Source of the DNA: an uncultured Lachnospiraceae bacterium
Lineage (GTDB): Bacteria; Bacillota; Clostridia; Lachnospirales; Lachnospiraceae
Direction of reading: 5' to 3'
NCBI GenBank assembly: GCA_910588285.1
Contig: CAJUQB010000154.1
Coordinates: 1 to 8,085, forward strand
Length of the DNA: 8,085 bases
The number at the start of each line of letters is the position of its first letter. Position 1 is the first letter of the stretch. The position numbers and the translations under genes are program-made. Of the stretch, positions 1 through 6,489 are shown piece after piece. The notes beneath the pieces are model-generated. The model ran no database searches. It was not told the DNA's origin and saw only the letters and a list, made by a program, of their open reading frames with translations.

Positions 1-54
1 CCGGAGGGCGCTGACTACAGGGCCTGCGCGGTATATGGTCCCTTCTATAAATAA
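1..54 (+). CDS. fucI: 3' end of an L-fucose isomerase gene (partial)
   Basis: Reading from base 1 gives 17 codons, PEGADYRACAVYGPFYK, then TAA at 52-54. This closely matches the extreme C-terminus of E. coli L-fucose isomerase as I recall it (EGQDYRACQNYGPLYKR), with EG.DYRAC..YGP.YK conserved. FucI is a metal-dependent cytoplasmic enzyme that interconverts L-fucose and L-fuculose, and often also D-arabinose and D-ribulose. Only the tail is visible, so the activity and completeness of the gene cannot be judged. It lies just upstream of the LacI-family regulator, in the same orientation. It is a different gene from the isomerase starting at 7059: that one shows only its N-terminal part and this one only its C-terminus, so the two cannot be aligned here. 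The match is short but specific in motif and in position next to the stop. Confidence 0.8.
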   Translation, partial: PEGADYRACAVYGPFYK

Positions 55-67
55 ATAACAGGATGTC

Positions 68-103
68 TTGACTTTCGGGAAGCAGATATGGTATTAATAT
101 AAT
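68..103 (+). promoter_or_regulatory. Candidate promoter of the LacI-family regulator
   Basis: TTGACT at 68-73 is a good -35 box. An 18-nt spacer leads to TATTAA at 92-97, within an AT-rich run that also contains a perfect TATAAT at 98-103. The TATAAT is 24 nt from the -35 and would need a different, weak -35. Either way transcription would start around 104-112. That leaves almost no leader before the GTG at 121 and favours the ATG at 166 as the translation start. The spacing is imperfect, so confidence is moderate. Confidence 0.5.
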
Positions 104-165
104 ATCACTGGGGAACAACAGTGGCAGAAAGGGTGATGCAGGAGCTATTCTGCAGAGGGAGGAAT

Positions 166-1176
166 ATGCCGGCTACAATTCGTGACATTAAGAACAGGAC
201 AGGGCTGTCCCTTGCAACCATTTCCAAATATTTGAACGGCGGGAATGTGCTCCCCAAGAATCGGGAATTGATTGAGGAAGCCATTGAAGCGCTGCATTAC
301 GAGGTAAATGAGATTGCCCGGGGGCTTGTAACCAACCAGACGAAGCTGGTAGGCGTCATGGTTTATGACATTGAGAGCTTTTTTACCGGAAGTATGCTCC
401 ATTACATTGGCAATGAATTGAGGAAGCATGGATATGGTGTTCTGATCTGCGATTCCTATAACAGGGAGGATGTGGAGGAGGAGAGCTTAAGATTCCTGCT
501 AAACCGCAAGGTAGACGGGATCCTGATCCTGCCGGTGAGCTTAAGCGGCAGATTTGTTCATCCGGCCAGGGAGGCGGGGGTGCCGGTGGTTCTCATTGAC
601 CGGGCTTTCAAGGACGACGAATATGATTTTGTGGGCATTGACAACCATATTGCGGCCTACCGGGCGGTGAATATCCTCATTGAAAATAACCACAAAAGGA
701 TTGCCGTGATGGCTTCTGATGTGGAGTACTCGGGGATTGAACGTCTTCAGGGCTATCTGCACGCCATGCATGGAGCCGGCCTGGAGACGCCGGCCTGCTA
801 TCAGAAGCTGGGACGCCATTCCTTCGAGATGGGCTATGAGAGCATGAAGGAGCTGATGGCTTTAGAGGAACCGCCCACCGGCGTGTTTATGGGCAATTAC
901 GAGACGACCCTGGGCGGGATTATGGCGGCCAATGAGCTTGGGATGTCCTGGCCGGAGGATATTTCTATCATTGGCTTTGACGACCTGATCGTGTCCAAGG
1001 TGGTACGGCCTAAGATCTGGATGGCCGTACAGCCCATGGAGGCAATCTGTACCAGGGCGGTGGAGATTCTGCTGCAGAATATGGAATGCAGGGACAAGGG
1101 ACTTCCGGTGAAGATTAATTTCAGCGCGCGCATTCAGGAGGGCAAATCCATCCGGCGTCTTGAGGAGGAAGGGTGA
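166..1176 (+). CDS. LacI/GalR-family transcriptional regulator of the sugar locus
   Basis: A 336-aa cytoplasmic DNA-binding regulator, the usual length for the family. Residues 3-24 form the N-terminal helix-turn-helix (ATIRDIKNRTGLSLATISKYLN). A hinge follows around 48-58 (NEIARGLVTNQT, where families usually show ARSL). The periplasmic-binding-protein-like sensor domain starts near 61 (LVGVMVYDIE) and includes the family segments VDGIL (116-120), VVLIDR (141-146), VGIDN (156-160), RIAVM (178-182) and ISIIGFDD (266-273). I chose the ATG at 166 because MPATIRDI is the standard family N-terminus and a GAGGGAGG Shine-Dalgarno lies at 155-162. An in-frame GTG at 121 would add 15 residues but has a poor ribosome site. 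It sits upstream of the transporter promoter, so by family knowledge it probably represses the transporter until a sugar or sugar phosphate binds. The effector cannot be read from sequence; fucose or a derivative is an inference from the neighbours. Confidence 0.93.
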   Translation: MPATIRDIKNRTGLSLATISKYLNGGNVLPKNRELIEEAIEALHYEVNEIARGLVTNQTKLVGVMVYDIESFFTGSMLHYIGNELRKHGYGVLICDSYNREDVEEESLRFLLNRKVDGILILPVSLSGRFVHPAREAGVPVVLIDRAFKDDEYDFVGIDNHIAAYRAVNILIENNHKRIAVMASDVEYSGIERLQGYLHAMHGAGLETPACYQKLGRHSFEMGYESMKELMALEEPPTGVFMGNYETTLGGIMAANELGMSWPEDISIIGFDDLIVSKVVRPKIWMAVQPMEAICTRAVEILLQNMECRDKGLPVKINFSARIQEGKSIRRLEEEG

Positions 1177-1246
1177 AGAGCGCACAATGGGATCCGCGCC
1201 CTGCGGATGGAGAGGGCATTCAATGCGATCGGATGCCTTGGAATAG

Positions 1247-1303
1247 AAAGGGAACGATGGAGCATTCCAGAGACGGTTTGCCCCGGGTTCCTTTTCTTTT
1301 TTT
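1247..1303 (+). terminator. Possible terminator after the regulator gene
   Basis: AAAGGGAAC at 1247-1255 can pair with GTTCCTTT at 1287-1294 with one bulged G. It is followed by the T-rich run TTTTCTTTTTTT (1292-1303). The loop is long (about 31 nt), so this is weaker than a classic intrinsic terminator. The position is sensible: after the regulator stop (1176) and before the next promoter (1356). Confidence 0.4.
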
Positions 1304-1339
1304 ACCAAAGAACGAACCGTTTCGCTTAAAATATAAAGA

Positions 1340-1357
1340 AATACGTAAAAGCGTATT
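1340..1357 (+). promoter_or_regulatory. Candidate LacI-family operator overlapping the -35 box
   Basis: AATACG (1340-1345) and CGTATT (1352-1357) form a perfect inverted repeat with a 6-nt centre. Its right arm enters the TTGACA box, so a bound protein would block RNA polymerase. LacI-family operators are typically dyads of this size with CG-containing half-sites. Assignment to the regulator at 166-1176 is inference from position. Confidence 0.5.
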
Positions 1358-1384
1358 GACAAAGGCAAAAATAGATAGTATAAT
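1356..1384 (+). promoter_or_regulatory. Perfect-consensus sigma-70/SigA promoter of the ABC transporter operon
   Basis: TTGACA at 1356-1361 and TATAAT at 1379-1384 are separated by exactly 17 nt, which is full consensus for the housekeeping sigma factor. Transcription should begin near 1390-1392 and run into the permease at 1606, leaving a 5' leader of about 215 nt. Such a strong core promoter would normally need tight negative control, which fits the adjacent LacI-type repressor gene and the dyad overlapping the -35 box. Confidence 0.88.
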
Positions 1385-1463
1385 TGCACTAAATTGAGTG
1401 GAACGAAAAAATGAAATTGGTTGAATTGACGAGAAAAAAGTGGAAATTAAAAAGTGAAACGAT

Positions 1464-1479
1464 ACGCTTTTGGAAGCGT
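1464..1479 (+). promoter_or_regulatory. Inverted repeat in the early leader; possible second operator or mRNA hairpin
   Basis: ACGCTT (1464-1469) and AAGCGT (1474-1479) are perfectly complementary around a 4-nt centre, about 75 nt downstream of the predicted transcription start. The 10-mer ATACGCTTTT at 1462-1471 also occurs, reverse-complemented, at 1347-1356 inside the operator-like dyad. The two copies are 115 bp apart centre to centre. It could be an auxiliary operator or simply an RNA hairpin; the dyad spacing differs from the first site. Confidence 0.4.
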
Positions 1480-1515
1480 GGATTTGACTGCCGGGATGAG
1501 GGGGAATGGGGAGGA

Positions 1516-1533
1516 ATGACTATGATTGCATAG
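1516..1533 (+). CDS. Possible five-codon leader ORF (MTMIA)
   Basis: ATG ACT ATG ATT GCA TAG lies in the transporter leader behind a GGGGAGG Shine-Dalgarno-like run (1508-1514). The first ATG is only 1 nt from it; the second ATG (1522) has a workable 7-nt spacing and would give MIA. The stop falls 3 nt before the left arm of the hairpin at 1537-1559. Very short ORFs arise easily by chance, and the codons give no obvious attenuation theme, so this is tentative. Confidence 0.2.
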   Translation: MTMIA

Positions 1534-1536
1534 GTG

Positions 1537-1559
1537 GATGCCTTGCAGGGGAAGGCATC
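1537..1559 (+). promoter_or_regulatory. Leader hairpin upstream of the first permease
   Basis: GATGCCTT (1537-1544) and AAGGCATC (1552-1559) make a perfect 8-bp stem around a 7-nt loop. No T-run follows, so it is not an intrinsic terminator. It sits 46 nt before the GTG start and leaves the GGGAGGAA ribosome site (1593-1600) free. Roles in mRNA stability or leader regulation are possible but not shown. Confidence 0.45.
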
Positions 1560-1605
1560 AAGGGGTGCGCTTTGAGGTAAAAGCTGGAATTTGGGAGGAA
1601 GAAAA

Positions 1606-2580
1606 GTGGGAAAGATAAAACAAAATCCTTTCGTAAAAAAGGTTGGATTCAATCGGATTATTTTGTGTTTTGTCCTGATTCTGATGTATGTTCTGTTCTG
1701 TGCGGCAACCCAGGGGAATTTCCTTGGCATGAGCAGAATTATGAGTGCGCTGAATTATGTGTATTTCCTGGGCTTCTTGTCGCTGGGCGTGACCTTTGTC
1801 ATCGCAACCGGCGGGATTGATTTTTCCATCGGACCGGTGATGTTCTGCAGTGCGTTGGTTTCCGGCTACTGCTTTATGAATTATCATCTTCCCATGGGAT
1901 TAAGCCTGATTGTGAGCATTCTGGTGGGCACGCTGTTTGGGCTGTTCAACGGATATCTGGTGGCATACTGGTCGGTACCGTCCTTTATCGTATCCATGGC
2001 CAGCATGAACATTGCCAAGGGCCTGGCATCGGTATTTACCAAGACACAGTCCGTAAGCTGGCCCCAGTCCTCGGCGGAGGGCGGTTGGTACCGGAACCTG
2101 GTGAAGGTAGGGAATATTCCGGTTGGATTGATCATTTTCCTGGTTGTGGCGGTGATTTGTGCAGTTCTTTTAAATAACACCAAGGTCGGGCGTTACATCC
2201 TGTGTCTTGGGAGTAATAAGGAAGCAGTCCGCCTGTCCGGTGTCAATGTGAAGAAATGGGAGATGATAGCCTACGTGATCTGCGGCACACTGGTGGGAAT
2301 AGCGGCAATTTTCTATGTATCCGCATACACCACAGTGCAGCCGGGGTACGGGGATTCATACAACAATGAGGCCATTGCGGGCTGCGTGATGGGGGGCACC
2401 TCCATGGCGGGAGGACTGGCATCCATCAGCGGAACGGTGATTGGTGTATTTATTATCGCCTTGCTCCAGGAGGGGATTCTGGCTCTTGGCTTTACCAAGG
2501 ATTATCAGCTTATTATAACAGGTGTGATTGTTATCGTGGCGGTTTGCTCCGATGTGATAGCAAGGCGCAGGAAGAACTAG
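1606..2580 (+). CDS. CUT2/ribose-type sugar ABC transporter permease 1
   Basis: A 324-aa multi-span membrane protein of the branched-chain/ribose permease family (BPD_transp_2; RbsC, XylH and YtfT relatives). Hydrophobic segments recur from about residue 18 to 316, and the C-terminus is basic (ARRRKN). Family-typical stretches include SLGVTFVIATGGIDFSIG (59-76), VPSFIVSMAS (124-133) and the cytoplasmic GSNKEAVRLSGVNVKKW (202-218), which in relatives contacts the ATPase. I chose the GTG at 1606 because GGGAGGAA (1593-1600) is correctly placed before it; the in-frame TTG at 1591 has no ribosome site. It is the first gene of the transporter operon, and the ATPase follows 49 bp later. The protein is clearly paralogous to the permease at 4138-5139, so the membrane channel is probably a heterodimer. 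The substrate is inferred as L-fucose or a similar sugar from the flanking isomerases. Confidence 0.93.
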   Translation: MGKIKQNPFVKKVGFNRIILCFVLILMYVLFCAATQGNFLGMSRIMSALNYVYFLGFLSLGVTFVIATGGIDFSIGPVMFCSALVSGYCFMNYHLPMGLSLIVSILVGTLFGLFNGYLVAYWSVPSFIVSMASMNIAKGLASVFTKTQSVSWPQSSAEGGWYRNLVKVGNIPVGLIIFLVVAVICAVLLNNTKVGRYILCLGSNKEAVRLSGVNVKKWEMIAYVICGTLVGIAAIFYVSAYTTVQPGYGDSYNNEAIAGCVMGGTSMAGGLASISGTVIGVFIIALLQEGILALGFTKDYQLIITGVIVIVAVCSDVIARRRKN

Positions 2581-2629
2581 TATTGGGGATAGTGTTGATA
2601 GCAGGATAACAGAAAGGTAAGGTTAAAAT

Positions 2630-4126
2630 ATGGGCGATGTGATTTTAACAATGAAAGAAATAGATAAGTCTTTCCCGGGGGTGCATGCATTGGATCATGT
2701 GAATCTGGAGGTAAGGCGGGGCGAGGTTCACGCGCTGATGGGCGAGAACGGCGCCGGGAAGTCTACTCTGATGAAGGTGCTGACAGGAATCTACAAGAAG
2801 GATTCCGGCACCATTACCTATGAGGGCAAAGAGGTGGAGTTCCAAAATACCAGGGAGGCTCAGGAGGCAGGAGTGGTGATCGTGCATCAGGAGCTGAACA
2901 TGCTGGGACATTTGACGGTAGCACAGAATATTTTTATCGGCAGAGAGTTTAAACGGGGCCTGAGCATTGACGACAAGAAGATGAACGAGGAGACCCAAAA
3001 ACTTTTTGCCAGAATGAATATTGATATTGATCCTACAGAGACAATGAGCAACCTGACGGTGGGGAAGCAGCAGATGTGCGAGATTGCCAAGGCGATTTCC
3101 CATAAAGCCAAGGTCATTGTGTTTGACGAACCCTCAGCTGCGTTGACGGAGACGGAGATTGAGGAGCTGTTCAAGATCATCCGGGATCTGCGGTCGCAGA
3201 ATCTTGGTATTGTGTACATATCCCATCGTATGGATGAGATCAAGGTGATTACAGACCGGGTAACCGTTATGCGGGACGGCTCCTATGTGGGAACCTTGAT
3301 TACCAAGGACTGCACCAAGAACGACATTATCAATATGATGGTGGGCCGCGTGATTTACGAGGATCCCAAGTCTGCCAGTACCGTGCCGGAGGGGGCGCCG
3401 GTGGTGCTTAAGGTGGAACATCTGAATGCAGGGAATATGGTGCAGGATATCAGCTTTGAGCTTCACAAGGGGGAGATCCTTGGATTCTCCGGACTGATGG
3501 GAGCCGGACGTACCGAGACGGCCAGGGCGCTGTTCGGTGCAGACCCGGTGGAGAGCGGGGATGTATATGTCAACGGCAAGAAGGTGGTGATCCGTACCCC
3601 TCAGGATGCGGTGAAATACGGAATCGGATATCTGTCCGAGGACCGGAAGCGGTATGGTATCGTGGTACAGAAGTCCGTGGCTGAGAATACGACCATGGCC
3701 ACCATGGAGGAGTACATGGCAGGGCTGTTTATCAATAAGAAGAAGGAGAAGGATACCGCTCAGAAGTATGTAGATGCTCTGGCAACGAAGACGCCGGACG
3801 TAGATCAGCTGGTGGTAAATCTTTCCGGGGGAAATCAGCAGAAAGTGGTTATTGCCAAATGGCTGACACGGAACTGCGACATTCTGATCTTTGACGAGCC
3901 TACCCGTGGAATTGACGTGGGTGCGAAGAATGAGATATATAAGCTGATGAATCAGCTGACAGCAGAGGGGAAGGCAATCATTATGATCTCCTCTGAGATG
4001 ACAGAGATTCTTCGAATGAGCGACCGCATCGTTGTGATGTGCGAAGGGCGCAAGACAGGTGAGCTGGATATTGCTGAGGCAACTCAGGAAAATATCATGA
4101 ATCTGGCCACGCGAGAGATAAGCTAG
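2630..4126 (+). CDS. Sugar ABC transporter ATPase with two fused nucleotide-binding domains (RbsA/MglA type)
   Basis: A 498-aa cytoplasmic energy-coupling subunit of normal family length, containing two ABC domains in one chain. Domain 1 has Walker A GENGAGKST (38-46), Q-loop glutamine in HQEL (Q87), signature NLTVGKQQ (141-148), Walker B VIVFDEP (162-168) and switch histidine in YISHR (H199). Domain 2 has the degenerate Walker A GLMGAGRTE (288-296) lacking the GKS/T lysine, signature NLSGGNQQ (397-404), Walker B ILIFDEPTRGIDVG (418-431), and serine at the switch position (MISSEMTE, 452-459). A degenerate second P-loop with an intact LSGGNQQ is normal for RbsA, MglA and XylG relatives and is not damage. 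The ATG at 2630 follows an AAAGGTAAGG ribosome site. The gene lies between the two permeases, 49 bp after one and 11 bp before the other, so it is co-transcribed with both. Confidence 0.96.
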   Translation: MGDVILTMKEIDKSFPGVHALDHVNLEVRRGEVHALMGENGAGKSTLMKVLTGIYKKDSGTITYEGKEVEFQNTREAQEAGVVIVHQELNMLGHLTVAQNIFIGREFKRGLSIDDKKMNEETQKLFARMNIDIDPTETMSNLTVGKQQMCEIAKAISHKAKVIVFDEPSAALTETEIEELFKIIRDLRSQNLGIVYISHRMDEIKVITDRVTVMRDGSYVGTLITKDCTKNDIINMMVGRVIYEDPKSASTVPEGAPVVLKVEHLNAGNMVQDISFELHKGEILGFSGLMGAGRTETARALFGADPVESGDVYVNGKKVVIRTPQDAVKYGIGYLSEDRKRYGIVVQKSVAENTTMATMEEYMAGLFINKKKEKDTAQKYVDALATKTPDVDQLVVNLSGGNQQKVVIAKWLTRNCDILIFDEPTRGIDVGAKNEIYKLMNQLTAEGKAIIMISSEMTEILRMSDRIVVMCEGRKTGELDIAEATQENIMNLATREIS

Positions 4127-4137
4127 GGGGGAGTAGA

Positions 4138-5139
4138 ATGTCAAAGAAAACTGCCAATATGACCGGAAATAAATCCATGATTGACAGGCTCGGAGGACAG
4201 AAGTTTATTGTGCTTCTGGTGGTAATTGTACTGTTTGCATTTTTCAATATTGCCAGCCCTAATTTCCGGAGATATACAACCTTTGTAAGTATTTTGGATT
4301 ATTCCTATTATATTACCCTGATGGCCATTGGCGTTACGTTTCCGCTGATTACGGCAGGCGTTGACCTTTCCATTGGTACGGGATTGATCTGTTATTCTCT
4401 GATGGGGGGATATTTGATCGGTTTCTGCGGATGGCCTGTGTGGGCAGGAATGCTGGCCAGCGTTGTGATGGGGATCCTCATGGGCTGCGTCAACGGTGTT
4501 CTCATTGCCGTTCTGGATCTGCCGCCGTTTTTGGCAACGCTGTGTACCTGTATGATTAACAGAGGGATAGGTTCCATCATTGTTGGGGGCTTTGGAATTT
4601 CCTGGCCCAACCTGTCGGCGCCGGGAGGCTGGTTCCGCAACATATTCAAGATAGAGATCAACGGGACACTGGTTCCAATCGGATTTTTGTGGATCGTGAT
4701 CATTGTATGTATCATGGCCTTTGTGCTGAATCATACCAAGTTGGGGCGTTACATCATTGCCATCGGCAGCAACAAGGAAGCCACCAGACTGTCCGGTGTT
4801 AATGTGAAGTTTTATCATATTATGGCCTATGTGATTTCCGGATTTTTTGCAGGGCTTGCAGCTATTTCCTACTCGGCCATCTTCTCTACGGTTCAGCCGG
4901 GAACGGGAGCGGGCTTTGAGCTGGAGGCCATTGGCGGAGCCATCATTGGAGGCGTTTCTGCATCCGGCGGTGTGGGAAGCGTATTCGGAACCCTGGTAGG
5001 CGTATTTGTAATCTGTCTGCTGAAAACAGGGCTTCCCTTCATCGGACTCCAGGCCAACTGGCAGCAGATTATTACAGGAGCCGTGCTGATCGCAGCGGTC
5101 CTGGTAGATATTATCAAGAAGAAACGAGAGAAAAAATAA
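4138..5139 (+). CDS. CUT2/ribose-type sugar ABC transporter permease 2
   Basis: A 333-aa integral membrane protein of the same BPD_transp_2 family as the permease at 1606. Shared stretches include GVTFPLITAGVDLSIG (65-80), LPPFLATL (128-135), SWPNLSAPGGWFRN (155-168), GSNKEATRLSGVNVK (210-224) and TVQPGTG (251-257); the tail is lysine-rich (IIKKKREKK). The similarity to the first permease indicates an old duplication, and the clear divergence suggests each half lines a different part of one pore. The E. coli galactofuranose importer (YtfT with YjfF) uses the same two-permease plan, whereas ribose and xylose systems use a homodimer. The ATG at 4138 lies 11 bp after the ATPase stop, and the GGGGGGAG ribosome site begins at the last base of that stop codon (4126-4133). 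Translational coupling is therefore likely. Confidence 0.94.
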   Translation: MSKKTANMTGNKSMIDRLGGQKFIVLLVVIVLFAFFNIASPNFRRYTTFVSILDYSYYITLMAIGVTFPLITAGVDLSIGTGLICYSLMGGYLIGFCGWPVWAGMLASVVMGILMGCVNGVLIAVLDLPPFLATLCTCMINRGIGSIIVGGFGISWPNLSAPGGWFRNIFKIEINGTLVPIGFLWIVIIVCIMAFVLNHTKLGRYIIAIGSNKEATRLSGVNVKFYHIMAYVISGFFAGLAAISYSAIFSTVQPGTGAGFELEAIGGAIIGGVSASGGVGSVFGTLVGVFVICLLKTGLPFIGLQANWQQIITGAVLIAAVLVDIIKKKREKK

Positions 5140-5149
5140 ATCGAATCAG

Positions 5150-5219
5150 TTAATCAAAGCAAGAGGCAGGCCACCTCGGGGCGGCGGCAAAGCCAATGCC
5201 TCACTTAATGGCCGATTAA
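5150..5219 (+). promoter_or_regulatory. Nested inverted repeats between permease 2 and the binding-protein gene
   Basis: In the 99-bp gap, TTAATC (5150-5155) pairs with GATTAA (5214-5219). Inside that, GAGGCA (5163-5168) pairs with TGCCTC (5197-5202). The GC-rich interior contains a small GGC-AAA-GCC stem-loop (5186-5194). The structure ends just before the AAGGAGG ribosome site (5224-5230) and has no T-run, so it is not a simple terminator. In many binding-protein operons such elements stabilise or process mRNA so the binding protein is made in excess; that role is inferred here. Confidence 0.45.
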
Positions 5220-5238
5220 ATAAAAGGAGGATTTAGAA

Positions 5239-6462
5239 ATGAAAAAGAAGGTTTTAGCACTGTTACTGGGGACATGTATGGTAGCATCCTTACTTGCCGG
5301 CTGCGGCAGCGGGGACAAACCGGCGGATGCCAATGCTGGAAATGATGCCAATGCAGGTGATGATGCCAATGCAGGGGGCGACGATGCGGCAGCCGGCGAT
5401 GATGCCAATGCAGGGGATGATGCAGCAGGCGGCGATGATGCCAATGCAGGGGGCGGCGATACAGCAGGCGGCGATTTCAATTTTGAGATCATTGTTAAGA
5501 GCTATCAGTCCTCATACTGGCAGGCAGCTGTTACCGGCATAAATCAGGAAGCAGAGAAGCTGGGTGTAAAGGTAAACTGTACCGGTCCCAACGCCGAGAC
5601 CGATATTGCCGACCAGGTGAACATGCTGAACAACGCTATCAACAACACCCCCGATGGTATCGGTTTGGCAGCCTGTGACGCAAACTCCGTGCTGGATTCT
5701 CTGCAGACTGCTATGGATAAGGGAATTCCTGTAGTATGCTTTGACTCCGGTGTTCCGGATGCTCCGGAAGGCTCCGTGCTTTCCACGGTTGCAACAGACA
5801 ACTATGCAGCAGGCGAGACAGCAGCTGAGAATCTGTATGCAGCACTGAAGGATAAGATTGCATCTGCAACCGAGCCGGTTCGTATCGGTGAAGTGAACCA
5901 GGAGGCAACCTCCGAGTCTATCACCTCCCGCGGTCTTGGATTTATTGACAAGATGACAGAGCTTGTGACAGCAGATGGCAAGAAGGTTGCAGTTGTCGGC
6001 CATGACTACTATGTATCCGGATGCAAGGATAAGGGAGACGAGGCTACAGCAGACGTTATCATCGAAGTAGCAGTTCCGGCACAGACAACGGTTGAGCTGT
6101 GCGCAACAGAGGCGTCCAATATCATGAACAAAGCAGATCTGATTGGTATCTTCGGCTCCAACCAGGTTGCAGCAGAGGGTATTCTTACCGCCAACAGTAA
6201 CCTGAAGGTTCTGGGCAGCGATCCCGCAAGCTCTGTTCTGGCAGCAGGATTTGACGCAGGCTCCACCATCAAGGCAGCTGTCAAGGACGGCACGATGTTT
6301 GGTGCAGTGACTCAGTCCCCGCTGGCAATGGGTATTACAACGGTTGATACTCTGGTGGCTATCGCAAAGGGTGAGACCGTATCTGATGTTCCGACACAGG
6401 GATATTGGTACAATGCAGAAAATATGGAAGATGATTCAATTGCTCCCAACCTGTATGACTAA
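5239..6462 (+). CDS. Sugar-binding lipoprotein of the ABC transporter
   Basis: A 407-aa extracellular substrate-binding protein of the ribose/galactose-binding type (Peripla_BP_4-like). It has a basic start (MKKK), a hydrophobic signal segment and lipobox LAGC (19-22), so Cys22 would be lipid-anchored outside the membrane. Residues 23-79 are a low-complexity acidic Asp/Ala/Asn/Gly linker. The folded domain begins near 80 and shows family features: FEIIVKSYQSSYWQAAVTGI (82-101), repeated D-I-A-D-QVNMLNNAI and DGIGLAACD segments, IPVVCFDSGV, and TDNYAAGETAAENL. The start is clear: ATG 8 nt after a strong AAGGAGG. It is the last gene of the transporter operon and is followed by a strong terminator. 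Codons are more uniform and GCA/GTT-rich than in its neighbours, suggesting high expression. L-fucose or a related sugar is the inferred ligand; the pocket residues do not identify it. Confidence 0.95.
   Translation: MKKKVLALLLGTCMVASLLAGCGSGDKPADANAGNDANAGDDANAGGDDAAAGDDANAGDDAAGGDDANAGGGDTAGGDFNFEIIVKSYQSSYWQAAVTGINQEAEKLGVKVNCTGPNAETDIADQVNMLNNAINNTPDGIGLAACDANSVLDSLQTAMDKGIPVVCFDSGVPDAPEGSVLSTVATDNYAAGETAAENLYAALKDKIASATEPVRIGEVNQEATSESITSRGLGFIDKMTELVTADGKKVAVVGHDYYVSGCKDKGDEATADVIIEVAVPAQTTVELCATEASNIMNKADLIGIFGSNQVAAEGILTANSNLKVLGSDPASSVLAAGFDAGSTIKAAVKDGTMFGAVTQSPLAMGITTVDTLVAIAKGETVSDVPTQGYWYNAENMEDDSIAPNLYD
5323..5475 (+). repeat. Imperfect 18-bp tandem repeat encoding the DANAG linker
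   Basis: Within the binding-protein gene, the motif gatgccaatgcagg recurs at 5344, 5362, 5401 and 5437, with a one-mismatch copy at 5326. It encodes five exact DANAG units plus variants DAAAG and DAAGG, at a period of about six residues. The encoded stretch (residues 29-79) carries about 14 aspartates and no basic residue. It is predicted to be a flexible tether between the lipid anchor and the sugar-binding domain. Near-identical units suggest slipped-strand expansion. Confidence 0.85.
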
Positions 6463-6489
6463 TATGTATCTGTAAGCAGCGATGCATGG

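Larger units (their letters stand above)
1177..1605 (+). other. Non-coding regulatory interval between regulator and transporter
   Basis: No gene is supported in these 429 bases. The 74-codon frame starting at 1173 has no family resemblance and runs through the promoter. In order the interval holds a perfect 6-bp hairpin just after the regulator stop (ATCCGC-GCCCT-GCGGAT, 1192-1208), the possible terminator (1247-1303), and a small CGAA-N4-TTCG dyad (1313-1324). Next come the dyad over the -35 box, the consensus promoter, and a leader of about 215 nt. The leader contains a purine-rich stretch, a tiny ORF and a hairpin, described separately. The sequence turns sharply AT-rich around 1320-1460, as expected for a control region. 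Confidence 0.7.

Noticed and set aside
121..165. GTG at 121 as the regulator start
   Set aside because: It would place 15 extra residues before the standard helix-turn-helix N-terminus and has only a weak GGGGAA upstream, whereas ATG 166 has GAGGGAGG.
1173..1397. 74-codon forward frame after the regulator
   Set aside because: It has no ribosome site, overlaps the regulator stop, crosses the candidate terminator and the consensus promoter, and resembles no protein.
1340..1480. Catabolite-response (CcpA cre) site
   Set aside because: GTGAAACGATACGC near 1455 and the -35 dyad were compared with TGWNANCGNTNWCA; the CG falls one base out of register and no acceptable match was found.
1591..1605. 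TTG at 1591 as the first permease start
   Set aside because: The ribosome site GGGAGGAA (1593-1600) would lie inside the gene; it is correctly placed for the GTG at 1606.
3479..3520. Second ATPase domain damaged because its P-loop lacks the usual lysine (GAGRTE)
   Set aside because: This degenerate P-loop is characteristic of RbsA/MglA/XylG-type ATPases and the domain's LSGGNQQ and Walker B are intact.
3134..4144. Long (336-codon) reverse-strand frame opposite the ATPase
   Set aside because: The + strand encodes an intact ATPase with all expected motifs; the reverse frame has no domain features and a His/Leu-rich shadow composition.
5205..5492. Reverse-strand 95-codon frame rich in SPPALASSP repeats
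   Set aside because: It is the antisense of the DANAG repeat in the binding-protein gene; the repetitive composition comes only from that.
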